Origin: an uncultured Flavobacteriaceae bacterium
Lineage (GTDB): Bacteria; Bacteroidota; Bacteroidia; Flavobacteriales; Flavobacteriaceae
DNA: 64,000 nt
Direction of reading: 5' to 3'
Assembly (NCBI GenBank): GCA_943788165.1
Contig: CALSPF010000001.1
Location: 868,001-932,000, forward strand
A program made the translations under genes and the position numbers. The stretch's first letter is position 1, and every line of letters begins with the position of its first letter. The notes under the pieces are model-generated. The model searched no databases, was not told where the DNA came from, and was given only the letters and a program-made list of their open reading frames with translations. Shown here in pieces: positions 33,337 to 43,346 of this stretch.

Positions 33337-33759
33337 ATGAATGATCGACCTAATGATCTACTCCGGATTCGCCCTGAGATCAAGAAAACCCAGCAGTTTG
33401 AGAACATGAGTTCTGAGGAACGGTTCCAGAATGAGACCCTCCGCCCCATTCTAAAATTACAAAACCCCTTGTTTCTTGCTGTTTTCCTCAACTATATTGA
33501 GAAGCGCAAAGGGGTGTTTTATAACTTAGGTCTTGAAAAAAAACTAAATTATATTGAGAATAGCCTTATCAAGGATCAGAAGTTTCGGAATTCTGTTAAA
33601 GGAATGGTCATTGGACAGTTTACCATCGAGGAATACAACGCCTATGGCCACAATTCCTCTGCCTTAAACAAACGCATGATGAATATGGTCGTCGAACGGC
33701 TCAAAGACCAGCTACAGGCCTTTAATACGACCAAAAGTCCTGTTGAAGCAGTATACTAA
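33337..33759 (+). CDS. Conserved Bacteroidota protein of unknown function
   Basis: A 140-residue soluble, mostly helical protein. It begins 'MNDRPNDLLRIRPEIKKTQQ', followed by 'MSSEERFQNETLRPILKLQ', 'LEKKLNYIENSLIKDQKFRN' and 'MVIGQFTIEEYNAY'. I recognise the pattern as conserved in the phylum but cannot assign a function; the label glyoxalase sometimes attached to it has no visible support here. No signal peptide or metal motif is seen. Its stop overlaps that of the convergent DUF2461 gene by 4 bp (CTAA). Confidence 0.75.
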   Translation: MNDRPNDLLRIRPEIKKTQQFENMSSEERFQNETLRPILKLQNPLFLAVFLNYIEKRKGVFYNLGLEKKLNYIENSLIKDQKFRNSVKGMVIGQFTIEEYNAYGHNSSALNKRMMNMVVERLKDQLQAFNTTKSPVEAVY

Positions 33760-34436
33760 TCCTCCGCTAAGAGCGAAACCCCATTAAGGTCGGTCGTAAG
33801 CACGCTACTCATATAATCAAAAAAGGGACGCATGGCTTTGAAATCTTCACTGACCTGCTGTAGAAAACCCTGTGACAATACTTCCTTATCGGAATATTGC
33901 TTGGTAAACAAATAGGCTTTCTTCTTGATCAAATCGATATTTGGATCATCTTTCGAGAAATTACGTGGAGCAGATTTTACTTCTTCCCCTTCTAATTCCC
34001 CCCAAACAGTTGAAAAGGAAGGGTTTTTCATAATTTCACGAAACTCAGTAGCATCCAATTCCAATTCTTTTCGAATCCGTAGGAGATCTTCTTTGGAAGG
34101 GTTCCAAAAACCCGTTGCAATAAAATTATTGCCCGGTTTTAAGTTAAGGTAATAGCCACCACGAAAGCGAGGCTTCTCCCGGTGAAAGGAAATGCCAAAA
34201 TGGGTTTTATAGGGGGTTTTGTCTTTGGAAAAACGCACGTCTCTGTACACCCGAAACAACTTGAAGGAGTCTACTCTATCGTCCTCATTCATTGCTTCTT
34301 GCAAAGCCGCAGCAAAAGACTTTACTTCGCCTTCATTGGCTTTGAAACGAGGCTTTTGTGCATCAAACCAATCTCGATTATTATTGCTATCTAATTCGGT
34401 GAAAAACTGTAACACATCAGGTTTAATTGTTTCCAT
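33756..34436 (-). CDS. DUF2461 domain protein (TIGR02453 family)
   Basis: A 226-residue protein. It shows 'LQFFTELDSNNNRDWFDAQK' at the N-terminus, then 'RVYRDVRFSKDKTPYKTHFG' and 'GGYYLNLKPGNNFIATGFW', the signatures of DUF2461. The function is unknown. It is close to the start of the his operon's downstream neighbour DUF885 and is on the same strand, 4 bp after it. Confidence 0.88.
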   Translation of the reverse strand: METIKPDVLQFFTELDSNNNRDWFDAQKPRFKANEGEVKSFAAALQEAMNEDDRVDSFKLFRVYRDVRFSKDKTPYKTHFGISFHREKPRFRGGYYLNLKPGNNFIATGFWNPSKEDLLRIRKELELDATEFREIMKNPSFSTVWGELEGEEVKSAPRNFSKDDPNIDLIKKKAYLFTKQYSDKEVLSQGFLQQVSEDFKAMRPFFDYMSSVLTTDLNGVSLLAED

Positions 34437-34440
34437 AGGA

Positions 34441-36204
34441 CTAGTTTTGGGATACGATCCAACGGTTAATTTTCTTTTCTAATAAGGCAAGCGGTATACA
34501 GCCCGATTCAAGTACTTCCCGGTGAAAGTCGCGAATGTCGAGTCGATCGCCAAGGCTTTCTTCTGCCTTGCCGCGTAATTCTCTAATTTTTAGTTGACCA
34601 ATTTTATAGGAAAGCGCTTGTCCCGGATTGGCCATATAGCGTTCAATTTCGGAGGTAATCTTTACTTCCGACTCCGATTCGTTTTCCAAGGAATAAGCAA
34701 TGGCCTGTTCACGTGTCCAGCCTTTGGAATGCAGTCCTGTATCTACCACCAAGCGAATAGCGCGATGCATTTCAGCGGCCAACATGCCGAAGTATTGATA
34801 GGGATCTTCATAAAGTCCTAATTCTTTCCCTAAGGATTCGGTATACAAGGCCCAGCCCTCTCCATAGGCGCTGTACCATAGGTTTTTACGGAAGGAAGGC
34901 AAGGTTGTGTTTTCTTGTTGCAAGGAGATTTGAAAATGATGCCCCGGAATGGCTTCGTGCAAAAACAAATCTTCATCTTGATGTACATTGTACGTATTTA
35001 CATCCCGGATAGGCACATAAAAAATACCGGGTCGTGAGCCATCTAGCGATCCAACATTGTATTCTGCACTGGCTGATGCTTCACGGAAGGCCTCTGTGCG
35101 TCTTACTTCAAAAGGCGATTTCGGCTGTAGGGAAAACAATTCATTTACTTTTGGAATGACCCGTTGGTGAATGGCATTGAAATTATCAATCACCTCTTGC
35201 GGATCCGTATAAGGCATCAAGGCTGGAGAAGTACGTACATGATCAAAAAAAGCGGCTAAATCTCCTTTAAAACCAACTTGAACCATCACCTCTTCCATGG
35301 CCGTGCGAATACGTGCAACTTCATCCAAGCCCAGTTGGTGAATTTCATTGGGAGTCATCTCGGTTGTGGTATACAATTTAATGGCATATTGATAATAGGC
35401 AGCCCCATCGGTCAAAGCATCAAATCCACTGCTGGTTCTTCCTGCAGCCAGATAATCATTGGCCATAAAGGCATACAACTGCGTATAGGCTGGAATAATT
35501 TTATTATTAATGGCAGCAACATATTCGGCAGTAATACGCGCTTTCGCTTCGGCTGAAAAACCTTCGGGCAAAGCAGCGATTGGACCATAAAATAAATGTT
35601 CCTCTGCTGAGTTAGTAATCAATTGTTCCAACTGAGGAATTACCTTTTTGATTAGAGCAATGGGCAATACCCAACCTGTTTCCATGCCTTTTCGCATATT
35701 GTCTTCTGCTGATTGCATCCATTGTAGATAGCCCTCAATGCGAATCAACCAATTGGCATAATCTTGTTCCATCACAAAAGGCTGTGCGCCTTGTCCGCTG
35801 GCCAATTGACCAAAATTGAGATGAAAAGACCACATTTGATCTACAGGAATCAACTCCTTTTTAAACTTTTTCGACTCCAATGCCATGGAGGTTTCCCACA
35901 ACAAAAGTTCTTTGCTCAACTGTTGGGTAGGAGAAAGTAATTCTGTAAACTGCTCTAATGCATTAGCATATTTGGTATTTAAAGCAGTTTCCTTGGCCGA
36001 AAATTCGGCAGAGAGATGATTGGGCAAGCTATCGTTATAACGCGTTTCTCCCAAATAGGTTGAGGGTAAACGGTAGAGTGCCAAACTTTCTTGGTAGTAG
36101 TCTTCCAAAAGCTGGTCAAAGGCTTCTGGAGTGTTTTTTGCGCCGTTATTACAGGCCGAAATAAACACAAGCAAACACAATAGTATTAGGTGAAAATTCT
36201 TCAT
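34441..36204 (-). CDS. DUF885 lipoprotein, predicted zinc peptidase
   Basis: A 587-residue exported protein with a lipoprotein signal (lipobox like FISAC, Cys about 18) and a helical DUF885 body. The zinc motif 'FLHEAIPGHHFQ' (HExxxGHH, about residues 388-399) is intact, and 'MLAAEMHRAIRLVVDTGLHS' (about 465-485) carries the downstream Glu and His positions. DUF885 proteins resemble M32-type carboxypeptidases; the substrate is unknown. The gene is directly upstream of DUF2461. Confidence 0.88.
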   Translation of the reverse strand: MKNFHLILLCLLVFISACNNGAKNTPEAFDQLLEDYYQESLALYRLPSTYLGETRYNDSLPNHLSAEFSAKETALNTKYANALEQFTELLSPTQQLSKELLLWETSMALESKKFKKELIPVDQMWSFHLNFGQLASGQGAQPFVMEQDYANWLIRIEGYLQWMQSAEDNMRKGMETGWVLPIALIKKVIPQLEQLITNSAEEHLFYGPIAALPEGFSAEAKARITAEYVAAINNKIIPAYTQLYAFMANDYLAAGRTSSGFDALTDGAAYYQYAIKLYTTTEMTPNEIHQLGLDEVARIRTAMEEVMVQVGFKGDLAAFFDHVRTSPALMPYTDPQEVIDNFNAIHQRVIPKVNELFSLQPKSPFEVRRTEAFREASASAEYNVGSLDGSRPGIFYVPIRDVNTYNVHQDEDLFLHEAIPGHHFQISLQQENTTLPSFRKNLWYSAYGEGWALYTESLGKELGLYEDPYQYFGMLAAEMHRAIRLVVDTGLHSKGWTREQAIAYSLENESESEVKITSEIERYMANPGQALSYKIGQLKIRELRGKAEESLGDRLDIRDFHREVLESGCIPLALLEKKINRWIVSQN

Positions 36205-36207
36205 GGT

Positions 36208-36228
36208 GATTTAAATTTAATTTAAATC
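36208..36228. repeat. Inverted repeat upstream of the DUF885 gene
   Basis: GATTTAAAT-tta-ATTTAAATC, 9-bp arms with a 3-bp spacer, 3 bp before the ATG on the minus strand. It could be an operator or chance in AT-rich DNA. Confidence 0.35.
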
Positions 36229-36268
36229 TACAAAAGAAAAACCCACAAGACAAATTAGTAAGGTTTGA

Positions 36269-36865
36269 CTATTTTTTTCGCTTTTCTAACGCCCTAACAA
36301 TGTCTTGCAAACTAAAGCCTTTGGCTTGAAGCAATATGAGGTAGTGAAACAATAAATCGGCACTCTCATACAAAAACAATTCGTCCTTGTCGTCCATTGC
36401 CTCAATCACTGTTTCAACAGCTTCCTCTCCCACTTTTTGGGCAATCTTATTGATTCCCTTGTCAAAGAGTGAAGCTACATAGCTCTTTTCCTCTTTTGCT
36501 TCTCTTCGCTGGGCAATGGTCGCCTCTAATTCTGACAAGAATCCATAAGTGGCTTGATTGGCTTCTCCCCAACAAGTATCCGTTCCTTTGTGGCAGGTTG
36601 GCCCTTCTGGACGAACAGTGATCAATAGTGTATCTTGATCGCAATCGGCTTTTAAGCTCACCAAATGAAGGGAATTACCACTTTCCTCCCCTTTGGTCCA
36701 AAGGCGGTTTTTACTGCGGCTGTAAAAGGTAACTTTACCACTTTCTTTGGTTTTCGCCAAAGCGGCTTCGTTCATATAGCCCAACATCAATACCGTTTTG
36801 GTGGTTGCGTCTTGTATGATTGCCGGCAAAAGCCCATCGGCTGATTTTGAAAAATTGAATTCCAT
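36269..36865 (-). CDS. hisIE: Bifunctional phosphoribosyl-AMP cyclohydrolase / phosphoribosyl-ATP pyrophosphatase
   Basis: A 198-residue fusion catalysing steps 2 and 3 of histidine synthesis. HisI (about 1-105) has 'MLGYMNEAALAKT', 'FYSRSKNRLWTKGEESGN', 'DCDQDTLLI' and 'CHKGTDTCW', with the zinc cysteines. HisE (about 110-195) has 'ATIAQRREAKEEKSYVASLF' and 'KVGEEAVETVIEAMDD', the EEAxE metal motif. This is the last gene of the his operon, 4 bp after hisF. Confidence 0.96.
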   Translation of the reverse strand: MEFNFSKSADGLLPAIIQDATTKTVLMLGYMNEAALAKTKESGKVTFYSRSKNRLWTKGEESGNSLHLVSLKADCDQDTLLITVRPEGPTCHKGTDTCWGEANQATYGFLSELEATIAQRREAKEEKSYVASLFDKGINKIAQKVGEEAVETVIEAMDDKDELFLYESADLLFHYLILLQAKGFSLQDIVRALEKRKK

Positions 36866-36869
36866 AAGA

Positions 36870-37625
36870 TTAAAGGCGCACAGCTATTTGCTGTACTTTT
36901 AGTTGTTGTTTTAAATCGGATACACTAATCTCACTAAAGTGAAACACACTGGCAGCCAGTGCAGCATCTGCTTTTCCATGGGTGAAAGTATCGGTAAAAT
37001 GCTTTAGTTCACCTGCACCCCCAGAGGCTATTATAGGAATATTAACTTCCTCAGAAAGACGTGCTAGGGCTTTGTTGGCAAAACCAGCTTTAGTTCCGTC
37101 ATGGTCCATGGAAGTAAATAGAATTTCTCCTGCGCCACGTTTTTCCACTTCCTTTGTCCAATCAAAAAGGTTGATTTCAGTGGGAACCTTCCCTCCCACC
37201 AAATGTACCAACCACTCTCCTTCAATTTGCTTCGCATCGATGGCAACGACCACACACTGACTTCCGAAAGCGGTAGCCAATTCATTGATCAATTCGGGGC
37301 GTTTAACTGCCGCAGAATTGATGGAAACCTTATCTGCTCCATTGCGCAAAAGAATAGCTACATCTTCAACAGAGGAAATTCCTCCGCCAACCGTAAAAGG
37401 AATGTCAATGGCTTCGGCTACTTTTAACACTAAATCAGCCAAGGTTTTTCGCTTTTGTTCTGTAGCTGAAATATCCAAAAAAACCAATTCATCGGCGTTC
37501 TCTTTGGCATATTGTGCAGCTAGTTCAACAGGGTCACCCGCATCGCGAAGATTGACGAAATTAACCCCTTTGACAGTACGTCCGTCTTTGATGTCTAAAC
37601 AAGGAATGATGCGTTTGGTTAACAT
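36870..37625 (-). CDS. hisF: Imidazole glycerol phosphate synthase, cyclase subunit
   Basis: A 251-residue (beta-alpha)8 barrel that, with HisH, makes IGP and AICAR from PRFAR. It shows '[19 protein letters not shown]' (catalytic Asp in CLD), '[14 protein letters not shown]', '[13 protein letters not shown]', 'VVAIDAKQ' and '[11 protein letters not shown]' (second catalytic Asp), and '[10 protein letters not shown]' (phosphate site). Normal length. It starts one base after the end of hisA. Confidence 0.97.
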   Translation of the reverse strand: MLTKRIIPCLDIKDGRTVKGVNFVNLRDAGDPVELAAQYAKENADELVFLDISATEQKRKTLADLVLKVAEAIDIPFTVGGGISSVEDVAILLRNGADKVSINSAAVKRPELINELATAFGSQCVVVAIDAKQIEGEWLVHLVGGKVPTEINLFDWTKEVEKRGAGEILFTSMDHDGTKAGFANKALARLSEEVNIPIIASGGAGELKHFTDTFTHGKADAALAASVFHFSEISVSDLKQQLKVQQIAVRL

Positions 37626-37626
37626 G

Positions 37627-38361
37627 CTAACTGAATTTAGATGGGTTTAGAATGAAGTCCTCCAATTCCTTTAGCGAAATTCGATTTTCATAAATAGCTT
37701 TTCCAATGATAGTACCTTCGCAGCCCATGTCGGCTAATTTAGGCAATTCAGCAAAGGTGGAAATCCCCCCAGAAGCAATCAATTGAATCTTGGATTGGGC
37801 AATTATTTTTTCATATAAGTCGAAAGATGGGCCAGCTAACATCCCGTCTTTACTTATGTCAGTACAGATGGTTGAAGTGACACCAATGGCCTCATAGTAC
37901 GCAAGGAAATCAAACAATGATTTATCGGATGTTTCCAACCAACCATCGGTCGCAATATACTCTCCTTTTACATCGGCCCCCAAAATAATCTTATCTGCCC
38001 CGAAGGCAGTAATCCAACTTGTAAAGGTATCAGGCTCTTTCACGGCGATACTTCCGCCCGTAATTTGGCTTGCACCACTGTTGAAAGCAATTTTCAAATC
38101 TTCATCTGATTTTAAACCTCCACCAAAATCAATTTTAAGGCTTGTTTTAGTCGCAATAGTCTCTAACACTTTATGGTTGACTATATGCTTGGATTTTGCG
38201 CCGTCAAGGTCAACCAAATGCAGGTATTCTATTCCATGAGACTCAAAAGCTTTGGCTACCTCGAGCGGGTGTTCATTGTATGTTTTTTGTGTATTGTAGT
38301 CTCCTTTCGAAAGACGCACACATTTTCCATCGATAATGTCTATTGCGGGTATGATTCTCAT
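37627..38361 (-). CDS. hisA: Phosphoribosylformimino-5-aminoimidazole carboxamide ribotide isomerase
   Basis: A 244-residue (beta-alpha)8 barrel isomerase turning ProFAR into PRFAR. It shows '[20 protein letters not shown]' (catalytic Asp in AIDI), '[10 protein letters not shown]', '[13 protein letters not shown]', '[15 protein letters not shown]' (second Asp) and '[10 protein letters not shown]'. Normal length. The start overlaps the hisH stop by 4 bp (ATGA). Confidence 0.97.
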   Translation of the reverse strand: MRIIPAIDIIDGKCVRLSKGDYNTQKTYNEHPLEVAKAFESHGIEYLHLVDLDGAKSKHIVNHKVLETIATKTSLKIDFGGGLKSDEDLKIAFNSGASQITGGSIAVKEPDTFTSWITAFGADKIILGADVKGEYIATDGWLETSDKSLFDFLAYYEAIGVTSTICTDISKDGMLAGPSFDLYEKIIAQSKIQLIASGGISTFAELPKLADMGCEGTIIGKAIYENRISLKELEDFILNPSKFS

Positions 38362-38939
38362 ATGGACAAGAAATTTTGTAATAACTGGCTTCCAGCTTTA
38401 CTGCTTTTCTCAGGGTGAAACTGCACTCCAAAGAAATTGTCTTTTTGCAAAGCGGTGCTGTAAGCCCCGTCATAATTGGTTTCAGCTATTGTATTAGAGC
38501 AACTTGGCGCAAAAAAACTGTGCACCAAATACATGTATTCTTTATCATCTATTGCATCGAACAACGGCCCCTTTGCATTGTAAATGGTATTCCATCCCAT
38601 TTGCGGCACTTTTACTTTTGATGAAAAACGCTTGACATCTACGTTAAAAATACCCAAGCCTTGGGTCATTCCTTCTTCGGTAGAATTGCACATGAGCTGC
38701 ATTCCTAAACAAATCCCCAGTACAGGTTGCGTTAATGTTGGAAGTAAATGCTGCAACCCAGAGGCGTTGAGCTTTTGCATGGCACTACTGGCTTCTCCAA
38801 CACCAGGAAAAATAACTTTATCTGCAGATTGCAGCACATTAACATCTGCAGTTAATATCCCTTGCACACCAAGTCTATTGAGGGCAAATTGTAAACTCTG
38901 GATGTTTCCTGCGCCATAATCGATAATTGCTACTTCCAT
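38358..38939 (-). CDS. hisH: Imidazole glycerol phosphate synthase, glutaminase subunit
   Basis: A 193-residue class I glutamine amidotransferase supplying ammonia to HisF. The catalytic triad is visible: Cys in '[10 protein letters not shown]' (about residue 77), and His and Glu in '[10 protein letters not shown]' (about 175-180). The oxyanion and interface region is 'VIFPGVGEA'. Normal length. It follows hisB directly and overlaps hisA. Confidence 0.97.
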   Translation of the reverse strand: MEVAIIDYGAGNIQSLQFALNRLGVQGILTADVNVLQSADKVIFPGVGEASSAMQKLNASGLQHLLPTLTQPVLGICLGMQLMCNSTEEGMTQGLGIFNVDVKRFSSKVKVPQMGWNTIYNAKGPLFDAIDDKEYMYLVHSFFAPSCSNTIAETNYDGAYSTALQKDNFFGVQFHPEKSSKAGSQLLQNFLSI

Positions 38940-40064
38940 CTATAAAATTCCTTTTGTTGAGGGCAATATCATCTTATCAGGATCGCGTCTTACGGCTACC
39001 TTTATGGCTTTGGCAAACGCTTTAAAAATGGCTTCAATTTTGTGATGTTCATTGGTTCCCTCAGCTTTAATATTGAGGTTTGCTCTCGATCCATCAGTAA
39101 AGGATTTAAAAAAGTGCATAAACATTTCAGTGGGCATTTGGCCAATCATTTCACGCTTAAATTCCGTGTCCCAAACGAGCCAATTGCGTCCGCCAAAATC
39201 AATACCCACCTGGGCTAAGCAGTCATCCATCGGCAAGCAAAATCCATAACGCTCAATCCCTAATTTAGCGCCAAGTGCTTCAGCAAAAGCCTCACCCAAA
39301 ACAATGGCAGTATCTTCAATGGTATGGTGTTCATCTACCTCCAAATCCCCTTTTACGGTTAAATCTAAATCCATTGCACCGTGTCGAGCAATCTGATCTA
39401 ACATATGGTCAAAGAAAGCAATACCAGTATCGATATTACTTTTCCCCGTTCCGTCTAGGTTTAGGGTTAGTTGAATGTCCGTTTCATGGGTGGTTCGTTG
39501 TTGTTTGACAATGCGCTGCTCCAACTTCAGAAAGCGGTAAATATCCTCCCATGCAGTTGTTTTAAGCGCGATAGAAGCTGTAATACCCTCTCCTGCTTCT
39601 TCTGAGCCCAAGGCTTCATCTGTAGCGATAAATAGACCTTTACACCCCAAATTTTTCGCTAACTCCATATCTGTAATTCGATCTCCAATAACAAAGGAAT
39701 TGGCAAGATCATAGTCAGCATCGATATAGCGCTCCAGCATGCCCGTTCTGGGTTTTCGGTTGGGGGAATTATCGGCAGGGAAACTTCGATCAATAAGAAT
39801 TTCATCAAAGACAACTCCTTCGTTTTCAAAGCTCTGCAGGAGAAATTTGTGGGTAGGCCAAAAATCATCTTCAGGAAAGCTATCGGTTCCCAAACCATCT
39901 TGATTGGTTACCATGACCAATTCATAATCCAATTCTCGTGCTATTTTCCCTAAATAGGTAAAAACCTTAGGGTAAAATACCAGCTTATCTAGTGCGTCGA
40001 GTTGGTAATCTGTGGGCTCCAAGGACAAGGTTCCATCTCGGTCAATAAAAAGTACTTTCTTCAT
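38940..40064 (-). CDS. hisB: Bifunctional histidinol-phosphatase / imidazoleglycerol-phosphate dehydratase
   Basis: A 374-residue fusion for steps 6 and 8. The N-terminal HAD phosphatase (about 1-165) has 'LFIDRDGTL' (DxD nucleophile), 'MVTNQDGLG' and '[20 protein letters not shown]'. The C-terminal IGP dehydratase (about 180-374) has '[20 protein letters not shown]', '[17 protein letters not shown]' and '[16 protein letters not shown]', the two HHxxE metal motifs. The fusion is usual in this phylum and in enterobacteria. Confidence 0.96.
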   Translation of the reverse strand: MKKVLFIDRDGTLSLEPTDYQLDALDKLVFYPKVFTYLGKIARELDYELVMVTNQDGLGTDSFPEDDFWPTHKFLLQSFENEGVVFDEILIDRSFPADNSPNRKPRTGMLERYIDADYDLANSFVIGDRITDMELAKNLGCKGLFIATDEALGSEEAGEGITASIALKTTAWEDIYRFLKLEQRIVKQQRTTHETDIQLTLNLDGTGKSNIDTGIAFFDHMLDQIARHGAMDLDLTVKGDLEVDEHHTIEDTAIVLGEAFAEALGAKLGIERYGFCLPMDDCLAQVGIDFGGRNWLVWDTEFKREMIGQMPTEMFMHFFKSFTDGSRANLNIKAEGTNEHHKIEAIFKAFAKAIKVAVRRDPDKMILPSTKGIL

Positions 40065-41117
40065 TTATTTATCCATGCTGCGCAACGCAATGATTAGCGC
40101 ATTGTTTTCATCTGGAGTGCCCACTGTAATTCGCAATGTGTTGGCACAATTAAGGTTTTTCGAAGAATCGCGAACAACAATACCGTGATCAATCAATTCA
40201 TTATAACGTTGGGTGCTGTCATCCATTCTTATCAAAAAGAAGTTCGCATCAGAAGGGAATACCTTTTCGATGAATGAAATGGATTCAAACTCAAGCATTA
40301 ACTGCTCTTTTTCAAGCTTAATTCGATGCACTTGTTGCTGAATTAATCCCTGCTCTTCTAAACGCTTTAAAATTTCTTTTTGGGTTAAACTATTGATGTT
40401 GTAAGGTGCTTTTACCTTGTTCATTAAATTAATAATCTCTGAATGAGCAAAAGCCATCCCCAATCGAAGACCGGCAAGGCCCTGCGCTTTCGAAAAGGTT
40501 TGGACAACAATTAAGTTATGGTAATCATTGATCCAAGAAATAACTGATTTATCGGTTGCAAACTCGACATAGGCTTCGTCTACCACGACTAAACCATCAA
40601 ATTCTTCAATAATCTTTCTGATGTCCTCTAACGCAAAGCAATTTCCTGTTGGATTGTTAGGATTGGCAATGAAGATTATTTTTGTAGCCTTGGATTGCAC
40701 CTCACTAATTGCTTTAATATCCAAATGAAAATCATCAGTCAAAGGAACTTCAATTGTTTCTACCCCATTAATATTGGCAGAAACTTGATACATACCAAAA
40801 GTGGGGGGTAGCAAAACAGCCTTGTCTTTCCCTGGGGCGCAAAAAGCGATCATTAATTGATTTAAAACATCATCACTTCCATTTCCTAAGAAAATCTGAT
40901 CAATCGCCAGGTGCTTTGCTTCAGCAAGACGTTTTTTAAGTTTCAATTGCATGGGATCGGGATAACGATTCATACCATTATCGAAAGGGTTTTCATTGGC
41001 ATCCAGCAAAATCATTTGCTTTTCCCCTAACTTAAACTCTGATCGTGCAGAAGCATAGGGTTTTAAGGCAATTATCTCGGGTCTTGCCCAGGCTAAAATC
41101 TGGTCTTTACTATTCAT
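40065..41117 (-). CDS. hisC: Histidinol-phosphate aminotransferase
   Basis: A 350-residue fold-type I PLP enzyme for step 7. It shows 'LDANENPFDNGMNRYPDP' (substrate end), 'LGNGSDDVLNQLM', 'IANPNNPTGN', 'LVVVDEAYVEF' (PLP-binding Asp) and 'VVQTFSKAQGLAGLRLG' (PLP lysine and following Arg). The ATG at 41117 overlaps the hisD stop by 8 bp; an ATG at 41129, four codons earlier, is also possible. Confidence 0.95.
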   Translation of the reverse strand: MNSKDQILAWARPEIIALKPYASARSEFKLGEKQMILLDANENPFDNGMNRYPDPMQLKLKKRLAEAKHLAIDQIFLGNGSDDVLNQLMIAFCAPGKDKAVLLPPTFGMYQVSANINGVETIEVPLTDDFHLDIKAISEVQSKATKIIFIANPNNPTGNCFALEDIRKIIEEFDGLVVVDEAYVEFATDKSVISWINDYHNLIVVQTFSKAQGLAGLRLGMAFAHSEIINLMNKVKAPYNINSLTQKEILKRLEEQGLIQQQVHRIKLEKEQLMLEFESISFIEKVFPSDANFFLIRMDDSTQRYNELIDHGIVVRDSSKNLNCANTLRITVGTPDENNALIIALRSMDK

Positions 41118-42399
41118 TTTTGAGGTCATTTAGGCGTAAAGTTACGGCATTTTTATGCGCTTGCAAGCCTTCTGCATTAGCCATGGCTTCAATGGCAGGG
41201 CCTATTCCTTGAATTCCCTCTTTGGAAATTTTCTGAAAGGTCATTTGTTTAAGATAGCTATCGAGATTTACACCGCTATACTGTTTGGCATAACCATTGG
41301 TCGGCAAGGTGTGATTTGTTCCAGAAACATAATCTCCGGCACTTTCTGGGGTATAATTTCCAACAAAAACGGAACCTGCATTTTGAATGGCCTCCACATA
41401 AAGGGCTTCTTTCTCCATACAAATAATATAGTGTTCTGGTCCGTATTGATTGATGAAATCTATTGCAAGTTCATCTGAACTAAACGCTATCATCTTGGAA
41501 TTAGCGATGGCCTTGGCGGCAATTTCTTTTCGCGGCAATTCGGCCAACTGACGTTCAATTTCTTCAGCTACTTTGGGTAAAATATCCTGGGAAGTCGTCA
41601 CCAATATTACTTGGCTGTCGGGGCCGTGCTCTGCTTGCGACAACAAATCTGCCGCAACATAGGCCGGCTGAGCGCTTTGGTCAGCAACCACCAACAACTC
41701 ACTTGGGCCAGCGGGCATGTCAATGGCCACATTATAGTGTGTAGCGCATTGCTTAGCAACCGTTACATACTGATTACCAGGGCCAAATATCTTGTAGACA
41801 TTGGGGATGGTTTCCGTGCCAAAAGTCATCGCAGCAATTGCCTGAATTCCACCTACTGTATAGATTTTCGATACACCACACAAAGAGGCTGTATACAATA
41901 CTTCATCGGGTAAACTTCCGCTTTCATTAGGCGGAGAACACAATACTATTTCCGTACAGCCAGCAATTTGCGCAGGAATGGCGAGCATTAAGATGGTGGA
42001 AAACAATGGTGCAGAACCACCGGGGATATATAAGCCTACTTTTTGAATAGGACGTTTTTCTTGCCAACATTTAACACCGGCCTGGGTTTCTACTGAAACT
42101 TTAGGGGTTTTCTGTGCCCTGTGAAAGCCTTCAACATTTGTTTTCGCCAACTGGATGGCCTGCTTTAATTCGGACGTTAATCGATCACTGGCTTGGTCTA
42201 TATCCGTTTTTGGCACAACCAAATCAGTAAGCACAACTTTATCGAACTGAGTAGTGTAATCTTTTAGGGCTGCATCTCCTCTTTCACGAACTTCATTAAA
42301 AACTTTAGCTACGATTGGCTCAATTTCTGTATAGGAGGCTGTTGGGCGTGCCAATAAGGATTCCCATTCCTCTCTTGCTGGTTGAAGAAATTGTTCCAT
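41110..42399 (-). CDS. hisD: Histidinol dehydrogenase
   Basis: A 429-residue zinc enzyme that oxidises histidinol to histidine in two NAD-dependent steps, the end of the pathway. It shows 'GLYIPGGSAPLFSTILM' (N-terminal signature), 'GPGNQYVTVAKQ', 'DMPAGPSELLVVAD' and 'LLSQAEHGPDSQVILVT' (zinc-ligand region), then 'YGPEHYIICME' and 'ESAGDYVSGTNHTLPTNG'. The length is normal. It overlaps hisG by one base. Confidence 0.97.
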   Translation of the reverse strand: MEQFLQPAREEWESLLARPTASYTEIEPIVAKVFNEVRERGDAALKDYTTQFDKVVLTDLVVPKTDIDQASDRLTSELKQAIQLAKTNVEGFHRAQKTPKVSVETQAGVKCWQEKRPIQKVGLYIPGGSAPLFSTILMLAIPAQIAGCTEIVLCSPPNESGSLPDEVLYTASLCGVSKIYTVGGIQAIAAMTFGTETIPNVYKIFGPGNQYVTVAKQCATHYNVAIDMPAGPSELLVVADQSAQPAYVAADLLSQAEHGPDSQVILVTTSQDILPKVAEEIERQLAELPRKEIAAKAIANSKMIAFSSDELAIDFINQYGPEHYIICMEKEALYVEAIQNAGSVFVGNYTPESAGDYVSGTNHTLPTNGYAKQYSGVNLDSYLKQMTFQKISKEGIQGIGPAIEAMANAEGLQAHKNAVTLRLNDLKNE

Positions 42400-43250
42400 T
42401 ACAAAACCATTTTTTCAATTGGACAAACCAAAATATCTTCTGCTCCAGCTGCCTTTAGTTGATCGATTACCTCCCAAAAATCGCCTGCATTAATGACCGA
42501 ATGCAAAGAACTCCAGCCCTTTTTGGCCAAAGGCAATACGGTCGGGCTTTTCAATACGGGTAAAATAGTCGTGATTTCTTGAATTGCATTATTGGGAGCA
42601 TTCAAAAGAATATAGCGCGAACGCTTGGCCCGTAAAATGGCTTGAATACGGAACTGTATGGTTTCAATTAAACTCATTTGTTCAGCACTAAGATTAGGAC
42701 CCTGCACCAAAACAGCTTCAGATTCAAGGATTTTAACCACCTCTGTTAGGTTGTTCTTAAAGAGTGTACTTCCACTGGAAACAATATCAACTATAGCATC
42801 GGCAAGGCCAATACTGGGAGCAATCTCCACCGATCCGTTGATGATATGCAATTCAGCTTTGAGCTTATTTTCGACTAAAAACTGTTTGACTGTATTCGGA
42901 TAAGAGGTGGCTATTTTCTTTCCATTCAAATCCGCTAATCCGTTAAACTTGTCTCCTTTGGAGAGCGCAACTGAAACACGGCACTTTGAAAAACCGAGGC
43001 GTTCAATAATTTCTAAGTCCTGCCCTTTCTCTGTTAAGGTGTTACTTCCCAGAATAGCCAAGTCCACTACCCCATCGCGTAAATATTGTGGGATGTCTCC
43101 ATTGCGAAGAAAAAATACTTCCACAGGGAAATTCCGTGCCGCAGCCTTGAGTTGGTCTTTCCCATTGTCAATGGCGATGCCACAACTTTTGAGGAGTGCG
43201 AGGGACTCGGTATTGAGTCGGCCAGATTTTTGAATTGCTATGCGTATCAT
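42399..43250 (-). CDS. hisG: ATP phosphoribosyltransferase, long form
   Basis: A 283-residue first enzyme of histidine synthesis, joining ATP and PRPP. The catalytic domains show 'RIAIQKSGRLNTESLALL', 'DLAILGSNTLTEKG' and 'ADAIVDIVSSGSTLFKN' (PRPP loop, E/DxxxSSGxT type). A C-terminal ACT-like domain (about 210-283) with 'VINAGDFWEVIDQLKAAGAE' marks the long, histidine-inhibited form, so no HisZ is needed. The ATG at 43250 is chosen; a longer frame would run into the leader terminator. It is the first structural gene of the operon. Confidence 0.96.
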   Translation of the reverse strand: MIRIAIQKSGRLNTESLALLKSCGIAIDNGKDQLKAAARNFPVEVFFLRNGDIPQYLRDGVVDLAILGSNTLTEKGQDLEIIERLGFSKCRVSVALSKGDKFNGLADLNGKKIATSYPNTVKQFLVENKLKAELHIINGSVEIAPSIGLADAIVDIVSSGSTLFKNNLTEVVKILESEAVLVQGPNLSAEQMSLIETIQFRIQAILRAKRSRYILLNAPNNAIQEITTILPVLKSPTVLPLAKKGWSSLHSVINAGDFWEVIDQLKAAGAEDILVCPIEKMVL

Positions 43251-43293
43251 TTGTTTTGTGTTATGCCTGTGCTTGCTGCTTGTTTTTAAAACT

Positions 43294-43323
43294 AAAAAAA
43301 CCCGCTTGAAGCTCAAACGGGTT
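43294..43323 (-). terminator. his operon attenuator terminator
   Basis: On the minus strand, AACCCGTTTGA-gct-TCAAGCGGGTT forms an 11-bp stem with one mismatched pair (43313-43323 with 43299-43309), followed by a run of seven T (43294-43300). It lies 44 nt before hisG and 24 nt after the leader-peptide stop. Its left arm CGTTTGA is also complementary to TCAAACG inside the leader ORF (43355-43361), which would give a competing antiterminator. Confidence 0.8.
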
Positions 43324-43346
43324 ACTAATATATGAACACTATATCA

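Noticed and set aside
43251-43316. N-terminal extension of HisG by 22 residues
   Set aside because: It would overlap the attenuator stem, and the family starts at the ATG at 43250.
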